From positions 1,668,856-1,732,855 of the forward strand of contig NW_019028981.1 in assembly GCF_002105155.1 (NCBI RefSeq): a stretch of DNA of 64,000 bases, written 5' to 3'. The position numbers and the translations under genes were made by a program. Below, piece by piece: positions 47,886 to 60,822 of this stretch (position 1 is the first letter of the stretch; each line of letters opens with the position of its first letter). The stretch comes from Lobosporangium transversale (taxonomy: Eukaryota > Mortierellomycota > Mortierellomycetes > Mortierellales > Mortierellaceae). The notes under the pieces were generated by a model. That model worked only from the letters and a program-made list of their open reading frames with translations, made no database searches and was not told the origin of the DNA.

Positions 47886-48754
47886 CAGCCACGGTCCAAG
47901 AGGGCATGGTTACTGTAGGGAGTCAGAATAGAGCTGCTCCTTATTGTTCTGGATAATGAAAAATTCAATATCAGACATATCCTCATCGAGCTTCTCTGCT
48001 TCAAGCTTTTTGTTCGGACGATGGAGGGCATACAGAGTATCAGTATTGATGCGTTACGATCCTCCTGATGGATTATCTTTGCCAACCGTGGGCTGTGCGA
48101 TAGCAGGAGATCTACTCGATGAAGACGGCTTTTTAGAGATGATTGGCTATGACTGGAGTGGAGAGCGAAACCTTGATCTGGAGACGTCATACTACGTTCT
48201 GGGTGAAGGTAGACTTGTTTCTACCAAAGCGTAGATGGAAAAAAAAAAAAAAAAAAAAAGTTGATGCGGATGGGTTTTATTTTAGCCGTTTGAAGGATAT
48301 TTGTGCTCGAATGATACGACGTCTACTGCAGGATTTTGTGGCCTCTCTCCGTATGGTCTTCTGCAACTGGTGTTTCATGCACGCGTGCGAGGGGTGACTG
48401 TTGCCTTCGGTGAGAATCTATGAATTGGTGCATCTACAAAGCGTATTTGGATATCTGGCGGATCAAGCAGTTTCGAGATGGCCGAAGCCTATTTGTCACA
48501 AAATATCCTGATTTTCTGTTCGAATTGCTTAGAATTCCATCGAGCCCTATGCACTTCTCAGTGACCTTGCAGTACGCAGTTACTCTTTCTTGCATGATGT
48601 CATTAGACTCCATCTCCTTATTGCCTTTGATGATCATTGAGATGTTTTCTGGTAAGAGCTAAGTCAAGGAGATCAAAGTTGTTTTTATTATTGTTGCCAG
48701 GGCAGGAGCCTTTTATTGAGGTCCCGCCATGACCGTCACCCAATGTTCTGGTCT

Positions 48755-48808
48755 TATGAATAAAAATGGAAGTAGCCCTGAGGTGCACTCCTAAGTCTCG
48801 GTACGTAA
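48755..48808. repeat. 54-bp direct repeat, copy 2
   Basis: Second copy of the 47832-47885 repeat, 923 bp downstream. It lies in a minus-strand frame open from about 48840 to 48618, with another open stretch upstream to about 48960 separated by one TAA. Confidence 0.85.
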
Positions 48809-50880
48809 TAATCATTGCATTGGTCTTGATGTCTAATCTGGTGCGTTTGTTCCGACGTTATTTTGGCACACAGGCTAGGGTTACGAGCTGGCTTGGTGAC
48901 GAAAACCCGAACACAGACATCACATCGCCGATGTTGTAGGGCCTAAAGTTTCGCAGATTGGGAAGAATAAGAAGCACCGGTCGCAGGTTCCTAAAAGCAA
49001 ACATGCCGAACCATTGGCGCAGACTATACGGCGAACGACATGGTCAGGGGCATCTGGTGGGGCGGCGCCCAGAGCGTGAGCAATGGAAGGCCTGCCTCAG
49101 ATGGGCGAATTCCGAATACAAGCCATGGTCCGGGATTCAATAAATCAAAGCAGTATTCGATTAATCAAGCAGCATCTGAATGTTTCAATCAGTGTCCAAA
49201 GATGCCCATTTTAAGCGCAAGGTGGTCTACTGGGGGTTGTTTAAATCCCAATCTACAAATATGCTGCATATTCATACCATCCTATCGCTCATGTGCGATA
49301 CTGGTGCGGCTGGTCAACCCATGGCGCTGACCAACAAACACCAATTACGCTTTGAGGTTGGGGCAATCTATGTTCGGTGCATGCTACTGCCCCATTAATA
49401 CAGACTGATCAGCCGTGTCCGCCCGACATCACAAGCCGCCTGGCTTGGTCGTTGTTTTTTTAAAAACGCGATTAATTTCCGAAAAGGCCTGTATGGCAGA
49501 GATGCAAAACCTATCATCCTTGTTGATCTATAGCTATCCTTGATAAATGCAAGGTAGAGGTGGGTTAATCGGATGGCCAAAATGCAGGCTTTCTTTCCTA
49601 CCGTATGTAGTAGCAGAGCATGGCTACGATGACAGACTCAATTATGTGTGTGTGAGAAAGAGCTACAAAGATGATATCTGTGCAAAGTAGGCGGGAGTGA
49701 GAGCGCTAAAAGGCAATAGAGGCATGGAACGATGGAGGAGAAGAGGGAGAGAAAAACAATAAAGAGATATAAAGAAAAGAACGCGACTACACAGCCATAG
49801 AGTGGAAAATGCATATTCAAGCACAGCACATATGGGTTTTTTATATGCATACACTTAAAAAAAGCACCGGCCATAATTACTCTTCATCACTCCTCGCGAA
49901 AAAAGAAAAATGGTACACTGGCCTCCGCCAGTGCAACGAGTAAGGTTTTTGCTACACCAAACCAACTTGCCAATCAAATATTACATCTGCATCTTTCAGT
50001 CGATGCTGTGCTCTATGGCCACAAAGGCGTCTTTTTTTCACCTTCATTGTCATTTGTTTAACTATCAATTCATCATACAAAATTAATATTAAAGGAATAA
50101 TGACAGCAGGGTATACAAATGATCCTTCTTATCAGATTGAGGACGAGGATAAGGATGAGAATGAGTACCAAGAGGAGCGCAGTAGTAGATTTAGCCATAT
50201 AGAGGGCACAATTCATTGAAATATACCAAGAGCATAGTAAGCAACGAGAACCAAGGTAAGGTCTTTATTGTAATCCATAGATCCTCGTTAAATAAAAGTT
50301 TATGTTGAGACGACTGCTAATGCAACATTACTCCCTCCCCAGACGAGTGTTCGGATAAGAGCAGGCTTTAATAAGGCTGTTAAGTTGAAAAAACATAGTT
50401 CTTTTTTGAAGGATCTGATGGTATTTGGGCTATGTCAGCTTCTATTTATTCAGGTAATTTGAAGAATTTGAAGATATTTAACAGGCTTTGTTCATTTTCA
50501 AGTAGAAACTAGATAGTAGCCTCAATGACCTGTTGCTAAACATCCTAAGTATGGATAGTTTTCCAAGCCACGCATAACGCATTAGAGATTTGTGACAAAA
50601 ATATTAATGTCGTGTCCAGGAGCACGGACGATTCGATGCAGTGCGCTGGATGGCTTCATTTTTACTTGAGAAGCTTTCAAGGAAATAATTTTTTTTACAT
50701 GCAAACCGCATATGTCGCGAACATCCAAACTGATTTACCACGTGAGAGTCGTCTTGGCATAAGACTTTGCGACTTGACATGACCTTCTCTACACATGAAT
50801 TCATTACTCTCTCTCACAAGTATATACTAACTACCCTCTCTTCTTCCCCTTGTATATTTTCTTGTCCAATTCAATACAGG

Positions 50881-53800
50881 ATGGCATCTTCCATGAGTAA
50901 CCTTCTCGCTATTGATTTTAAACGGACAGAGCCACTCTCAATGACAAAGAGTCTTAGCGACTATATCTCCACATCCTATGCGGAGCATCCAGATATCTAC
51001 CAGGATGACTTTCGTGTCCTTGATGAGCTTAGAGCTGATATCGTCAACCTTGAGCCTCACCTTAATGCTCTCAACCGCCTGTTAAAGTGGGTCTTATGCT
51101 GCTCGATTCATCTACATCTTTAATTATAATCAACAACAGCTTAGCATTGACGCTATTTTTGCTTTACTATGTCGCAATAGGTACCATGCACAGCTTGTGT
51201 TTATCAGTTCCAAATTTCCTATTGATGTGAGTTATAAACTATTAATCCTCTTGATGAGTGGCCACATTTTCAATTATAGGTCAATTGACCTGCTTATCAA
51301 TAAATTATCGTGATGTTTTTAGACAGGTGTTGAATTCTCCTGGGCACTCGTCAACAGTACCGACAAAAAGATGTGTAAGGAGAAGCCGGTTCTTTACAAA
51401 AAAGTAAATGTATTGCGTTCAGTAGACGATACAAAGTAGTGCCTAGAATCTTACAGTTCTTGTCCAATGCACCTATCTGGAATTACAGACTCCTTCAGAA
51501 ACATGTATTACGAACGAGCATGCATTTGCTTCAACATCGGGGCTATGTATAGTCAGCTCGGCAACAATGAGAATAGAAGCACAGTCGAAGGACTAAAGCG
51601 TGCTTGTTCCTATTTCCAAGTACGATACGGGGTTCCCGTCGAGAAATTTCGAGCGTTACTATCTGTTGATCTTCCTGTCAATACAACGATAACGTATTTA
51701 TTTTTTTATTTTTTATTTTTATTCTTTTTTAGAATTCCGCAGGAACATTTCAACATTTACGGGATACGATTATTCCAGAACTGAGGATTGCTCCAACTGT
51801 CGATATCTCCACAGCCTCCCTGACAGTTTATATCCAACTTATGCTTGCACAGGCACAAGAATGTTTCTGGCAGAAAGGCGCATTAGGTAAAACCTTTGGT
51901 CCAGTTGATGTTCTTCTAGTTGACCGCCAATCACCGGCCCATTAAACTGTGGAGGCCTTTGCTACAACTTATATATATGTTTCATGAAGAATAGATCAGA
52001 TTAAGGATGGGCTAATCGCTAAACTAGCAGCCAAAGTTGCTGATTACTATACAGCAGCAAACGAAGGGGCAACCCATTCAAGTGTTTCCTCCCTATTCAC
52101 TACACCATGGACAAGCCAAATGCAGGCCAAGGCTTTTCATTTTAACGCTGTATCTCAGTACAGAAAGTCATGCGAATGCATATCTCAAAATAAATATGGC
52201 GAGGAAATTGCGCGACTTCAGATTGCTGAACGGCTTGTTAGCTCAGGACTCGATCTACAGAGGAACCTCAGGGAAACGGTCGTAAGCGATCTACGTTCGT
52301 TGCAATCCGCCATTCATCGTAACCTCTCGAGGGCAGAGAAAGATAATGACATCATTTATTTGGAACCTATTCCTGCAGAGACCGCACTGGCGTCAATTGG
52401 GCGTGTGGATATGAGCAAGGCAACTATCATTCCAGAAATATCAAACCCTGTTCCACTAATGAATGAGCATAATATATTGTTGGGTGTCCCATTGTTCTCG
52501 AGACTGGTTCCGTTTGCAGTCCATCAAGCAGCGAGTGTTTATACAGAGCGCAAGGAGAGGCTCGTGAAAGAAGACATTGGAGGAAAGTTTGATGAATTGA
52601 CAGGTATTTTTTATAGGTATGTGAAGCGAAGATGCTAGACCTAGTCCTCATATTTGACAAGTTGGAGCAAAAGATAGATCTAATTGGTATATTCATTACT
52701 CAATTTTAGTCAAATGCAAGCGCTAAATCTGCCCGGAGCTCTTCAAGCACTTGAGCAGCCCATCGGATTGCCGCCCTCTCTTCTGTCCCATATTGATGAA
52801 ATACATGCTGAAGGGGGTACCCGAACGCTAAATGAAATGGTTCAGACTGTTCGGACTCTTTCACATCAAAATGCAGCCATATTAGATGAAATCTTTGGAG
52901 CATTACAGCAAGAAGCTGATGAAGACGAAGCAATGAGGCGAAAGTTCCAAGGACGTTGGAACCGCCCTACATCAGCGTCTCTGACAGTTAACCTCGTGGA
53001 ACAGGGGAAGAGGTACAGAGACACCCTTGAAACTGCTAAAAAAAGCGATCAGATTGTTAGAAATAAAATGGAGGCGCTAATGACAACATGGGGGCGCTCA
53101 TTGGAGCTGCTCGGCAGTGGTAGGGTGAGTATGCTTTTTTCCCGACGTTTTCATTGTGAGCCAATCATCTGATTTATATTCACTTACACTTGCTATGGTT
53201 GCTGATGCATCACAATAGGTTGAAGTGGAACGCGCTGTGCCTAATACAATTAATGCGCCGGGCTCTTCAGATCCCGAAATTGTATACGACTTGAAGATGT
53301 TGTTAGAAGAGGCTGATCAGATGATCAAGGCGCGAAGGATTAAATTAGATGAGGTCAAGAGGATTGCGGATGAGGACGATATAGGCCCATCTTTAGTGGC
53401 TATTACTAATAAGTTAACAGCCAACTCATCTGCAGTCAAAATTGAACCTGCTCATTTTGAAGCGCATTTTCAGGAGCAACTCAAAAAGTACGACGGATAT
53501 AAGGCGCTAGTTAAAGAGGAAACAGCTGCACAAGAGGATCTTTTGATGGCTATCCAGGTATTAAACAATTGGCTATACATCATCGACAATCTCCAGAGAT
53601 GGCGCTTTATTATATCTACTTATATCACATCTTTATTTTATTTTTATTCTTATTTTTATTTTTATTTTGAATCATTAGGAAATAAATAAGGCTTTTGTCG
53701 CATCCAGAAAAAGTAGCCCAGTTGTACATCAACGAGAGAAAGCTCTTCAAAATCTGGAAGCAGCATATCAAAAGTATAAGGCAATACTGCTGAACCTCAA

Positions 53801-54597
53801 GGAAGGAATGCAGGTATTGATAATCATTATGTTGTATAGTATGTTCTCTCTACAAATTAATCTGCACTCAGTAATCAAGCTAAATTTCATTCCGTTGGCT
53901 ATAGTTCCATCGCGATTTTGAAAAGATTTTAGTACGCCTGCGCGATAACTGCCGCGATTATCTTCTCGCCCGCGAGATGGAAGCCAAAGATTATTTGAGG
54001 TAAACAAGAGCTTCTATTTTACACAAACGGTAACTTCAATCAAAGTAGGAGCAAGGTTTTTTTCGTTGTCCTGAATTGCCATTTCCTGTCAATGATAGTG
54101 AGGTGACCGCTGGAATATCATCCATCAATTTAAATCGCTCACAGCCGCAAAGCCCTGTGCACGGTTCTCCTTATGATGTAGCCAGCGCGCCTCCTCAATC
54201 CTATGATTTTCAACCTGGGTCCGGGAAGTGGAGTCCAAGTCTTGGTGTACATTTTGGTGGTCAAGCACCCACTTTACCCCCGGAAGTAACGCAGGGGCAA
54301 ATCGGGTCGTTTAGTCATAACAGCGCTACATTCAGTCCCTATGAAGATGCACCGGTGGGTCCGCCATCTCAACCGCAGCCAAATTTTGCACAACATCTTC
54401 GGCAACAGTTTCAGCAAAAGCAGCCATCTTCCTTTCAAGGTACATCATCACCACAACAACGGCAACAACAGCAGCAACAGCAACAGCAACAAGCTCCGCC
54501 GTCTTATCAATCCTTGCCCGGAAATAACAATGCTCCTACACCAGGCGTATGGGACCCTAGTAAAGGCTTGTTTTTCGGAGGAAAGCCCAAGAATTAA
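50881..54597 (+). CDS. RIM20: BRO1-domain protein Rim20/PalA (ALIX-like)
   Basis: Eleven-exon model: 50881-51086, 51181-51226, 51323-51374, 51489-51619, 51733-51886, 51995-52616, 52710-53124, 53219-53557, 53679-53813, 53905-53999, 54099-54597; 897 aa. The N-terminal BRO1 domain has '[17 protein letters not shown]', '[13 protein letters not shown]' and '[11 protein letters not shown]'. A helical V domain follows ('[15 protein letters not shown]'), then a Pro/Gln-rich tail. PalA/Rim20 bridges ESCRT-III (via BRO1) and the PacC/Rim101 factor (via the V domain) for alkaline-pH signalling. Exon 4 could instead start at the nearer acceptor (51457 region), adding ~10 residues. The last intron was set at 54000-54098 because it keeps frame, whereas the nearer acceptors lead to a stop. 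Confidence 0.85.
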
Positions 54598-54657
54598 AGT
54601 CAACATATAAATAAAAATAAAATAAAGAAAACCCCTCAATGTTTTTAATAGAAACCA

Positions 54658-55325
54658 TTACTCGTCGCTCAATATTTGTTGTCTAAGCCATGTGGTTTCT
54701 TCGACCACCCAGTCGTTGTTACTATGTGGTCCCTCTATAGCACTAACTTCTTGAAATCCTTGATTTATCTTGAGGCTGGCCATTGAGTTGAGGTATTTGC
54801 CTGTATTAACATGCTGCAGCCAAAATACATCTTTCCATTGCAGAAAAGGCGAGAGTGGTTTCTTGATATCGGGCTCTGGTCGAGTGACGATCCAATCATT
54901 GTTACTGTCGTGGTATCGGTATCCAGTAACCTCGTTATGATCTTGGTGATTAAGAGATCGATGATTGTGCGAATGGAGATAGAGTGTAGTCGAAGGTGTA
55001 GTCTTGTAGATCATGGTATGATACTGGCAAAGCGATGGGGGATCGATAAATTTCATTTTGTCTGCCTCGTCGATATCGTCAGGAGCAGTGATCTGAACAG
55101 AAGGCATACCATACGACACTTCAGATAATGCCAGACGAGATAGTGAATGTGAGCCACATGCGCATGGGTATGACATATCTTGCTCTATCTTGATCCATTT
55201 GACATTATGATCTAAATGATCTGAAGCTTGACGACATCTTAAGCAAAGATATGGTGGGGCCATACCATCTTGTGGAGGGTAGCAATCACTAATAGAAACA
55301 ACATGGGAACAAAAGAGGGATAAGT

Positions 55326-55357
<32 letters not shown>

Positions 55358-57194
55358 TAGAAAGAGTAATAATTATTACTATCATTATTTCGGAAATAAA
55401 AAGTATTACCTGCAAATTGCAACCCATTCACCAGCACTCGCAGTATAAAGGCATCTGTGAACGATGTTCGTTCCACCAGCCCGCTCGTGCCGCTCACAAT
55501 GTGTAGCAAAGCGAAACGCGCTATTCTCACCACATCCACATCGCGTAGTTTCAAATCCAATCGAGGCATACAATCGCAGATAACTGTGGCCCTGATGGGC
55601 TTCTTTGATAAAACAAGACTCGCAAAATACTCTTCCAGGATCTGTCTGACATGTCTTTATAGTTGCATTAAACATTTTTTTTTTCTTAGTTAGTACCGAT
55701 AGTGCTGTCAAAAGTTATAAAAAAAAGCCAGAACATACAACTAATAAATTTTACATACCTTGCATTGGTAGTAGTGCATACCTTCCTTTATATCCGTAAC
55801 ACAAAGCACAGTCTGTCGATTATGATCGTCTTTGCAATCTGTACTATTAATATTGGCTTGTGTAGGTGGCTGTCTTAGGATACTTGGGTCACCACAGTGA
55901 CAGTATAGACCTTCATTATGCTTATTGATCCCTTCCTCAATCTCATGGCCAATGTGGTCTTCAGATTTAAAGCAACGAGTACAAATCCATATGTCTGATG
56001 TTGCAGTAGGCAAGCTAGACTGATGTTCATCCTCTGAGTCATCCGTTGGGATCGAATCCAGCATTAAAGAAGGATTTGTGATGTGCTCGCTATCAACAAC
56101 ATGACAAGTTCGACAGCGCCACATACTCTCATGACGCTCAAAGAGATAATTGCAATGACTGAGACTTGGAACAGGTCGGAATTCCTGTGGTAAATGATAG
56201 TTGCAGTCAAACGCAGTCTTAAACATGGTTGGATCACCACAATCGCATGATACATGATAAACTGCCTCATCTTGTAGCTCTTCCTCATTACTTTCATTAT
56301 TCTCACTTTCTGGTAATTCTTGCTCCAGTGTCTCATCCGATGGGTAACAGGGCGAGTCTACAGTGTTCATGGTTATACCTATTTCAGCTTGTTCGCCTTC
56401 GGCAGGGACCTCGTGGGTTGACTCTTCAGCAGCGATCTCACGAGTCGACTCTTCAGCGGGGATCCCGCGAGTCAACTCAGAACTGGTCCTTGGTTTGACA
56501 TCGGGCTGCTGGAAGACACCCATCCTCCAACGATGTTTCACGCATCGTGAGTTGTGAAAGCATCGCCCACATAATACCACCATACTATTGAAACTGCAGT
56601 CTTTACAGTGATAGATATCTTCGCCAGGCTTGAATATATGTCCGCATCGTTGTGATTCTAATGATGCTTTGGCTACTTCTGATACAGCTTTAGGTGGAAG
56701 TGAGGGTGAAGTCTGATCATCGGTGGTAGAGTGAACCAGAGCTGGAGAAGAGGGGGAAGACGATGATGAAGCAGCCTCTTGCTCAGGTGGTAAAGGTTTC
56801 CATGGTGATTTAGAAGGTGAAGGTAGCCTGATAGACCTTGGAAGATATTCGCTCTCGAGAACACCAGGGCTATGGTATGCACAACGCAAATCGAATTTCC
56901 AGAACTTTCCATCACAGCAGCTGCAACTGGAGCCGTCTCTTGCAAGTTGAGCTATAAAATCATGGCCAAAGTGGTTGTGCTAAGGATATTGTACCACATA
57001 TCGTAGAAAGAACCATAGATCAGAGCGTGTATTCAATCATTACGGAAAACTAAGCATAGGCTGTAAACAGGATCTAGGACTTACAGAGCGGAAACATCGA
57101 ACGCAGAGTACCGCATCATCGTTGGCATTGGTAGCGCACGACTATCACAAAGGGTTGAATAATGTCAATCAATATCATTCATCCATTCATTCAT

Positions 57195-57227
<33 letters not shown>

Positions 57228-60200
57228 TGCTTACCTTGCATCGATACACTTTTTCACCCGCCTTAAATTTGATCTGACATGGTTTGCCCTTTGTATGGCC
57301 TGAATAAGATTTTTGACTTTCCGCAGAGTGCAATGAACAGTGAAGCATCCGTCTCATTTTTAACCTGGAAGGATCGCTACAGACGCAGACAGATGTCCCC
57401 CAAGAGCACTGCAAGTACATCGTATGATCAGCATGATCCGAAGCTTGTTATTTCATCATTCAAATCGAATACATGTTAATAACAGCATCTTTGTTTTTTG
57501 AAGCATGTTTATCGAGTCATCAAAAAGTTAAGAGATATAAACGGCCCTACCTCGGAAACATCTCATGCAAAGAACATCAGCTGGGCAGGTCTTACAAATA
57601 ACATAAGTTTCACCATATGGGACAATATGTCGACATGGGGCTCCTTGCGCTCGTGGTAGATACTCTGGCATTTCTATTTTAGTATTCCTAGTAGAAAACC
57701 AATATGAAATAATCCAGACACGGTCACCATATTTGACCTTCCAATCTTTACGGGTGCGGATTATATCCTTTGCAGGGAGGATAATCCATTTTGAAGCAGT
57801 ATACGTCTTGCTATCACAGGCAACTATACCAAGCAATTTGCCACGAAGCAAGCACATACCGTAAGTCGATTTTCAAGATGGAAAACAAAAACAAGAAAGT
57901 GAAATAGATAGCTGAGATATTGGTTTTCCTTAAAACATACCTACATTCTGGCGAGATGATCCTTCGTGGGAATATAGCCAATTCCAGATCCAGGCATATT
58001 GCAATGTATTGGCATGTAGCATGTGAATTGTCCATCCGAACTGGACGACTGTGCTATTGGCGTGCTCTTTTTGATCGCTTGACATTGAACCATCTACGTT
58101 GCCGGTACTGCTGGAAGACTCTATGCCAGCACTACCCAACTCTTTATCTTGCCTAACAAACATACAAATAAACAAATATAAAAAACAGGAGAGAAATGGT
58201 AAAACTTCTACAAATTCATCATATAGAAGTCAGTATCATGACAAAGAAGACTTGAAGGCCCATAACTTACGAGTCTTTGTCATTGTCTTCCAATTTGGAC
58301 CGCCTCTTAGCCATCATAATCTCAGCGATCTGTTGTTCAAGCTCTGTCGGAGCATGCTCATTCTGCTGTAGTGATTGTGCTGTCGCGCTTCTCGATATGC
58401 TAGTGCTAGTACTATTAATGTCCACATTTCCATTTACTGATGCTAAAGCCTGAATGCTGGTGCTCTTCCCGTTCAGTGTATCAGTTAAAACATCTGCGCT
58501 GCTTGCACTACCTGCCCCAGCAATATTACCAATGCTTCCATTCATAAGGACGAGAGACTGACGTGTTGAAGAGGAGATAGAAGAACATCGCTTCAAATGA
58601 GATGAAAGAGTGACTGGAGATGTGGGTAAAGCTGAGTTTGGAGCAGTATTAGCAACCGATTGTAGGAAGATGACAGATTCAGCTTGTTGCATCTCATCCA
58701 AGTTTTCTAGAATAGAAAGGGCTTCCGCGCTAGGTATGCACGTCTCAAGATAGTTTCTGCGAACTTGATCAACGGCTTGTAAAAAGTCAGAATAGTCCTT
58801 GGGAGTGACACAGGAGGAAAAATGTATACAAGACAGTAAGTGTAAGCGTTGCATGCCATTTATAAATGGTTACGTTGGTGTGGTTGATATCTTCGAGAAT
58901 GTGAATAGGATTGTTAATACCTTAATATCGGGTGAAGATCTCAGCGTTAGAGGTGACACTGTAGCTGAAGCTAAACTACTGCTATTTCGCTGATTGCCTA
59001 ATAGACGGTTCTTGAATACTTGCCAATGTTCATCTAAAGTAACCATATGATGGTTCTGCAGTGCCGAAGCATTTGCGTTATAATATTCCAGATAAAGCCC
59101 TCCTGTGGGAACCATCATCTCTAAAGCCGATGTTGCTCCAACAAGGTTTGCATCCGTTGCAGCTGCAGACTTTCCTGAAGCATGGTCTGTGATAGTGGTT
59201 TTGAGACAATGAGTCCGAAAATCACCAAGCAACTTGGGTAGGTAATACTCGAAACCAAGATAATAGCGCCTTTCGATTTCTTCTAATGATCTAGATTGAG
59301 CATCGTGATGGAGCATTGCAAGAGTGTGCCAAGGTAATGGGATGGGTTGTCGGTCCAGATGCTCGTTCATGATACGGTGGTATGTATGTGCTCCATTGTA
59401 TAATGCACGTTCACGAATGGCATCGCGTGCGGCTTGCTGCAGGTCGGACAGATTTAGTGGTGCTGAACATCCATTTAACTGAGTCAAGTATGTCTGGAGC
59501 TTGGCATAGAGTACAGCACCTAAATTAATATAATATTGAAATGGTTACAAGGATCTTCATCATAAACTCGAATATGATTTTTACTCTTTTGGATAACTCA
59601 AGGACATACCACTTGTAGCCTTCTGGCTCTCTGTTAAAGTGCTTTGATTATCCGGCCGCTGTTTGCTACGGCCCGTGAGCTCATGAAACCAGGAGCTGTC
59701 AATATGAGCCTCATTACTTTTTTTTGTGTCAGTCACTGTCAAATCCTTTAGATCTCGCATGAGGACAGCCTCGATTGATTGTTCGTTCATTTTAGATCGC
59801 CTTTTACGAATACTTCCTCCAGCCCTGTTATTAATCTTCGATGACGCTGGTGAGGGACAACACTTGATGGACCTAAAAAACTGCTCGAGCACTGCAACTT
59901 GCGCTGCAATATCTTCGCTTTCAATAGACATTACGCCGGTGGACTTTCTAGCATCGCTGATATACATCTCGAGTGTAGCAGCTCCACGAGCATGTCCATG
60001 ATCGCTCTTGGCTTTTGAATTTGATATTGCTCTATTAACAGGATCGCTCCAACGCCAATTCAGGCTTGGCAAGTCGAAAGGCGGGTAGTGACGTTGCGTC
60101 GTCTGCAATGTGAGTAACGACCGCGCTAGTCGGGCCAAATCCCCTTCGGTATCGTAGATCGTGGGCGATACAATGTTCAACTGGTTTGAGAAGAGGGCAA

Positions 60201-60822
60201 GTATAGGTTCAAGAATCCCATGGAGTGGAAATGAGAAAGCGCTGTTCTCCGTCGTACTATCATATAATGTATTAGGACTGATGCTGTTATCATGTCGGTA
60301 TATTACGTAGAGTGTATGAACCGGGTGACTAGATGATACAGAATCCATTGTACTTGTTGGTGATGATAGCCAAGCCCAGATGCCACCACCGAGAAGCCTA
60401 ATATCTGTTGTTGATGTTGTCGATGTTGTCTCCGTGTCATTGGTCTGTTCCTGTTCATTATTTGTATCGCTACTGTATGAATTTCTGATAACTGACGCAG
60501 ATGCTGCTGCTGTTGCTGCTGCATCACATAGAGCATCCTGAATTGATCTGTGATACGAAACTATTTAAATACATATACACATCAGAGTTAGTGTTATTGA
60601 GTCTTTGCATTACTACATTTAGTTTTATGCTTCATAAATATGAGAAAAAAGTCTGTTATTGGTGTGCCTACAGAATGACACAACAGTCAGAGGTTCAGCT
60701 AGGTTCTCGAGAATTGCTCGTGTAGCCTCAGGAATATCAAAGACCCACGGAGAAGAACTGGGTGAGGGAGTAGAAGGCACAGGAGAGCGTCGAATTTTAG
60801 CCAGTTGGAAGAATAGAGCCAT
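54658..60822 (-). CDS. GBP-like pseudo-GTPase with MIR domains and six UBR boxes
   Basis: Eleven-exon model: 60822-60672, 60560-59610, 59519-58921, 58797-58271, 58152-57941, 57823-57551, 57443-57235, 57141-57085, 56979-55759, 55654-55410, 55288-54658; 1,691 aa. Residues ~25-740 align with guanylate-binding proteins: 'ATRAILENLAEPLTVV' before the P-loop position, 'GGIWAWL', 'LEQFFRSIKC', and the helical domain ('AHTYHRIMNEHLDRQ...LP...LAMLHHDAQSRSLEEI'). The P-loop position reads SYHRSIQD. MIR 1 is ~781-856 ('WLYSHEGSSRQNV'), MIR 2 ~1565-1682 ('VNTGKYLNS', 'NNDWVVEE'). Between them lie six UBR-type Cys/His boxes at ~877, 960, 1105, 1269, 1386 and 1468. UBR boxes read N-terminal degrons, but no RING, HECT or other ligase domain is visible. 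Several acceptors end AAG, so some junctions are less certain. Confidence 0.8.

Larger units (their letters stand above)
46961..50880. other. gene-poor, decayed region with mobile-element remnants
   Basis: 3.9 kb. A23 and A26 runs at about 47031-47054 and 47174-47199, and A19 at 48240-48258. The 47282-47820 part carries a broken Fanzor/TnpB-like C-terminus (listed separately). A 54-bp direct repeat is present. Minus-strand coding-like text continues patchily to about 48960 with stops. From 49.6 to 50.9 kb I see only C/T-rich sequence and the promoter region of the Rim20 gene. Confidence 0.5.

Noticed and set aside
54000-54098. Frameshift in the Rim20 gene at a T7 run near 54058
   Set aside because: An intron ending at AATGATAG (54098) joins the frames without invoking an error.
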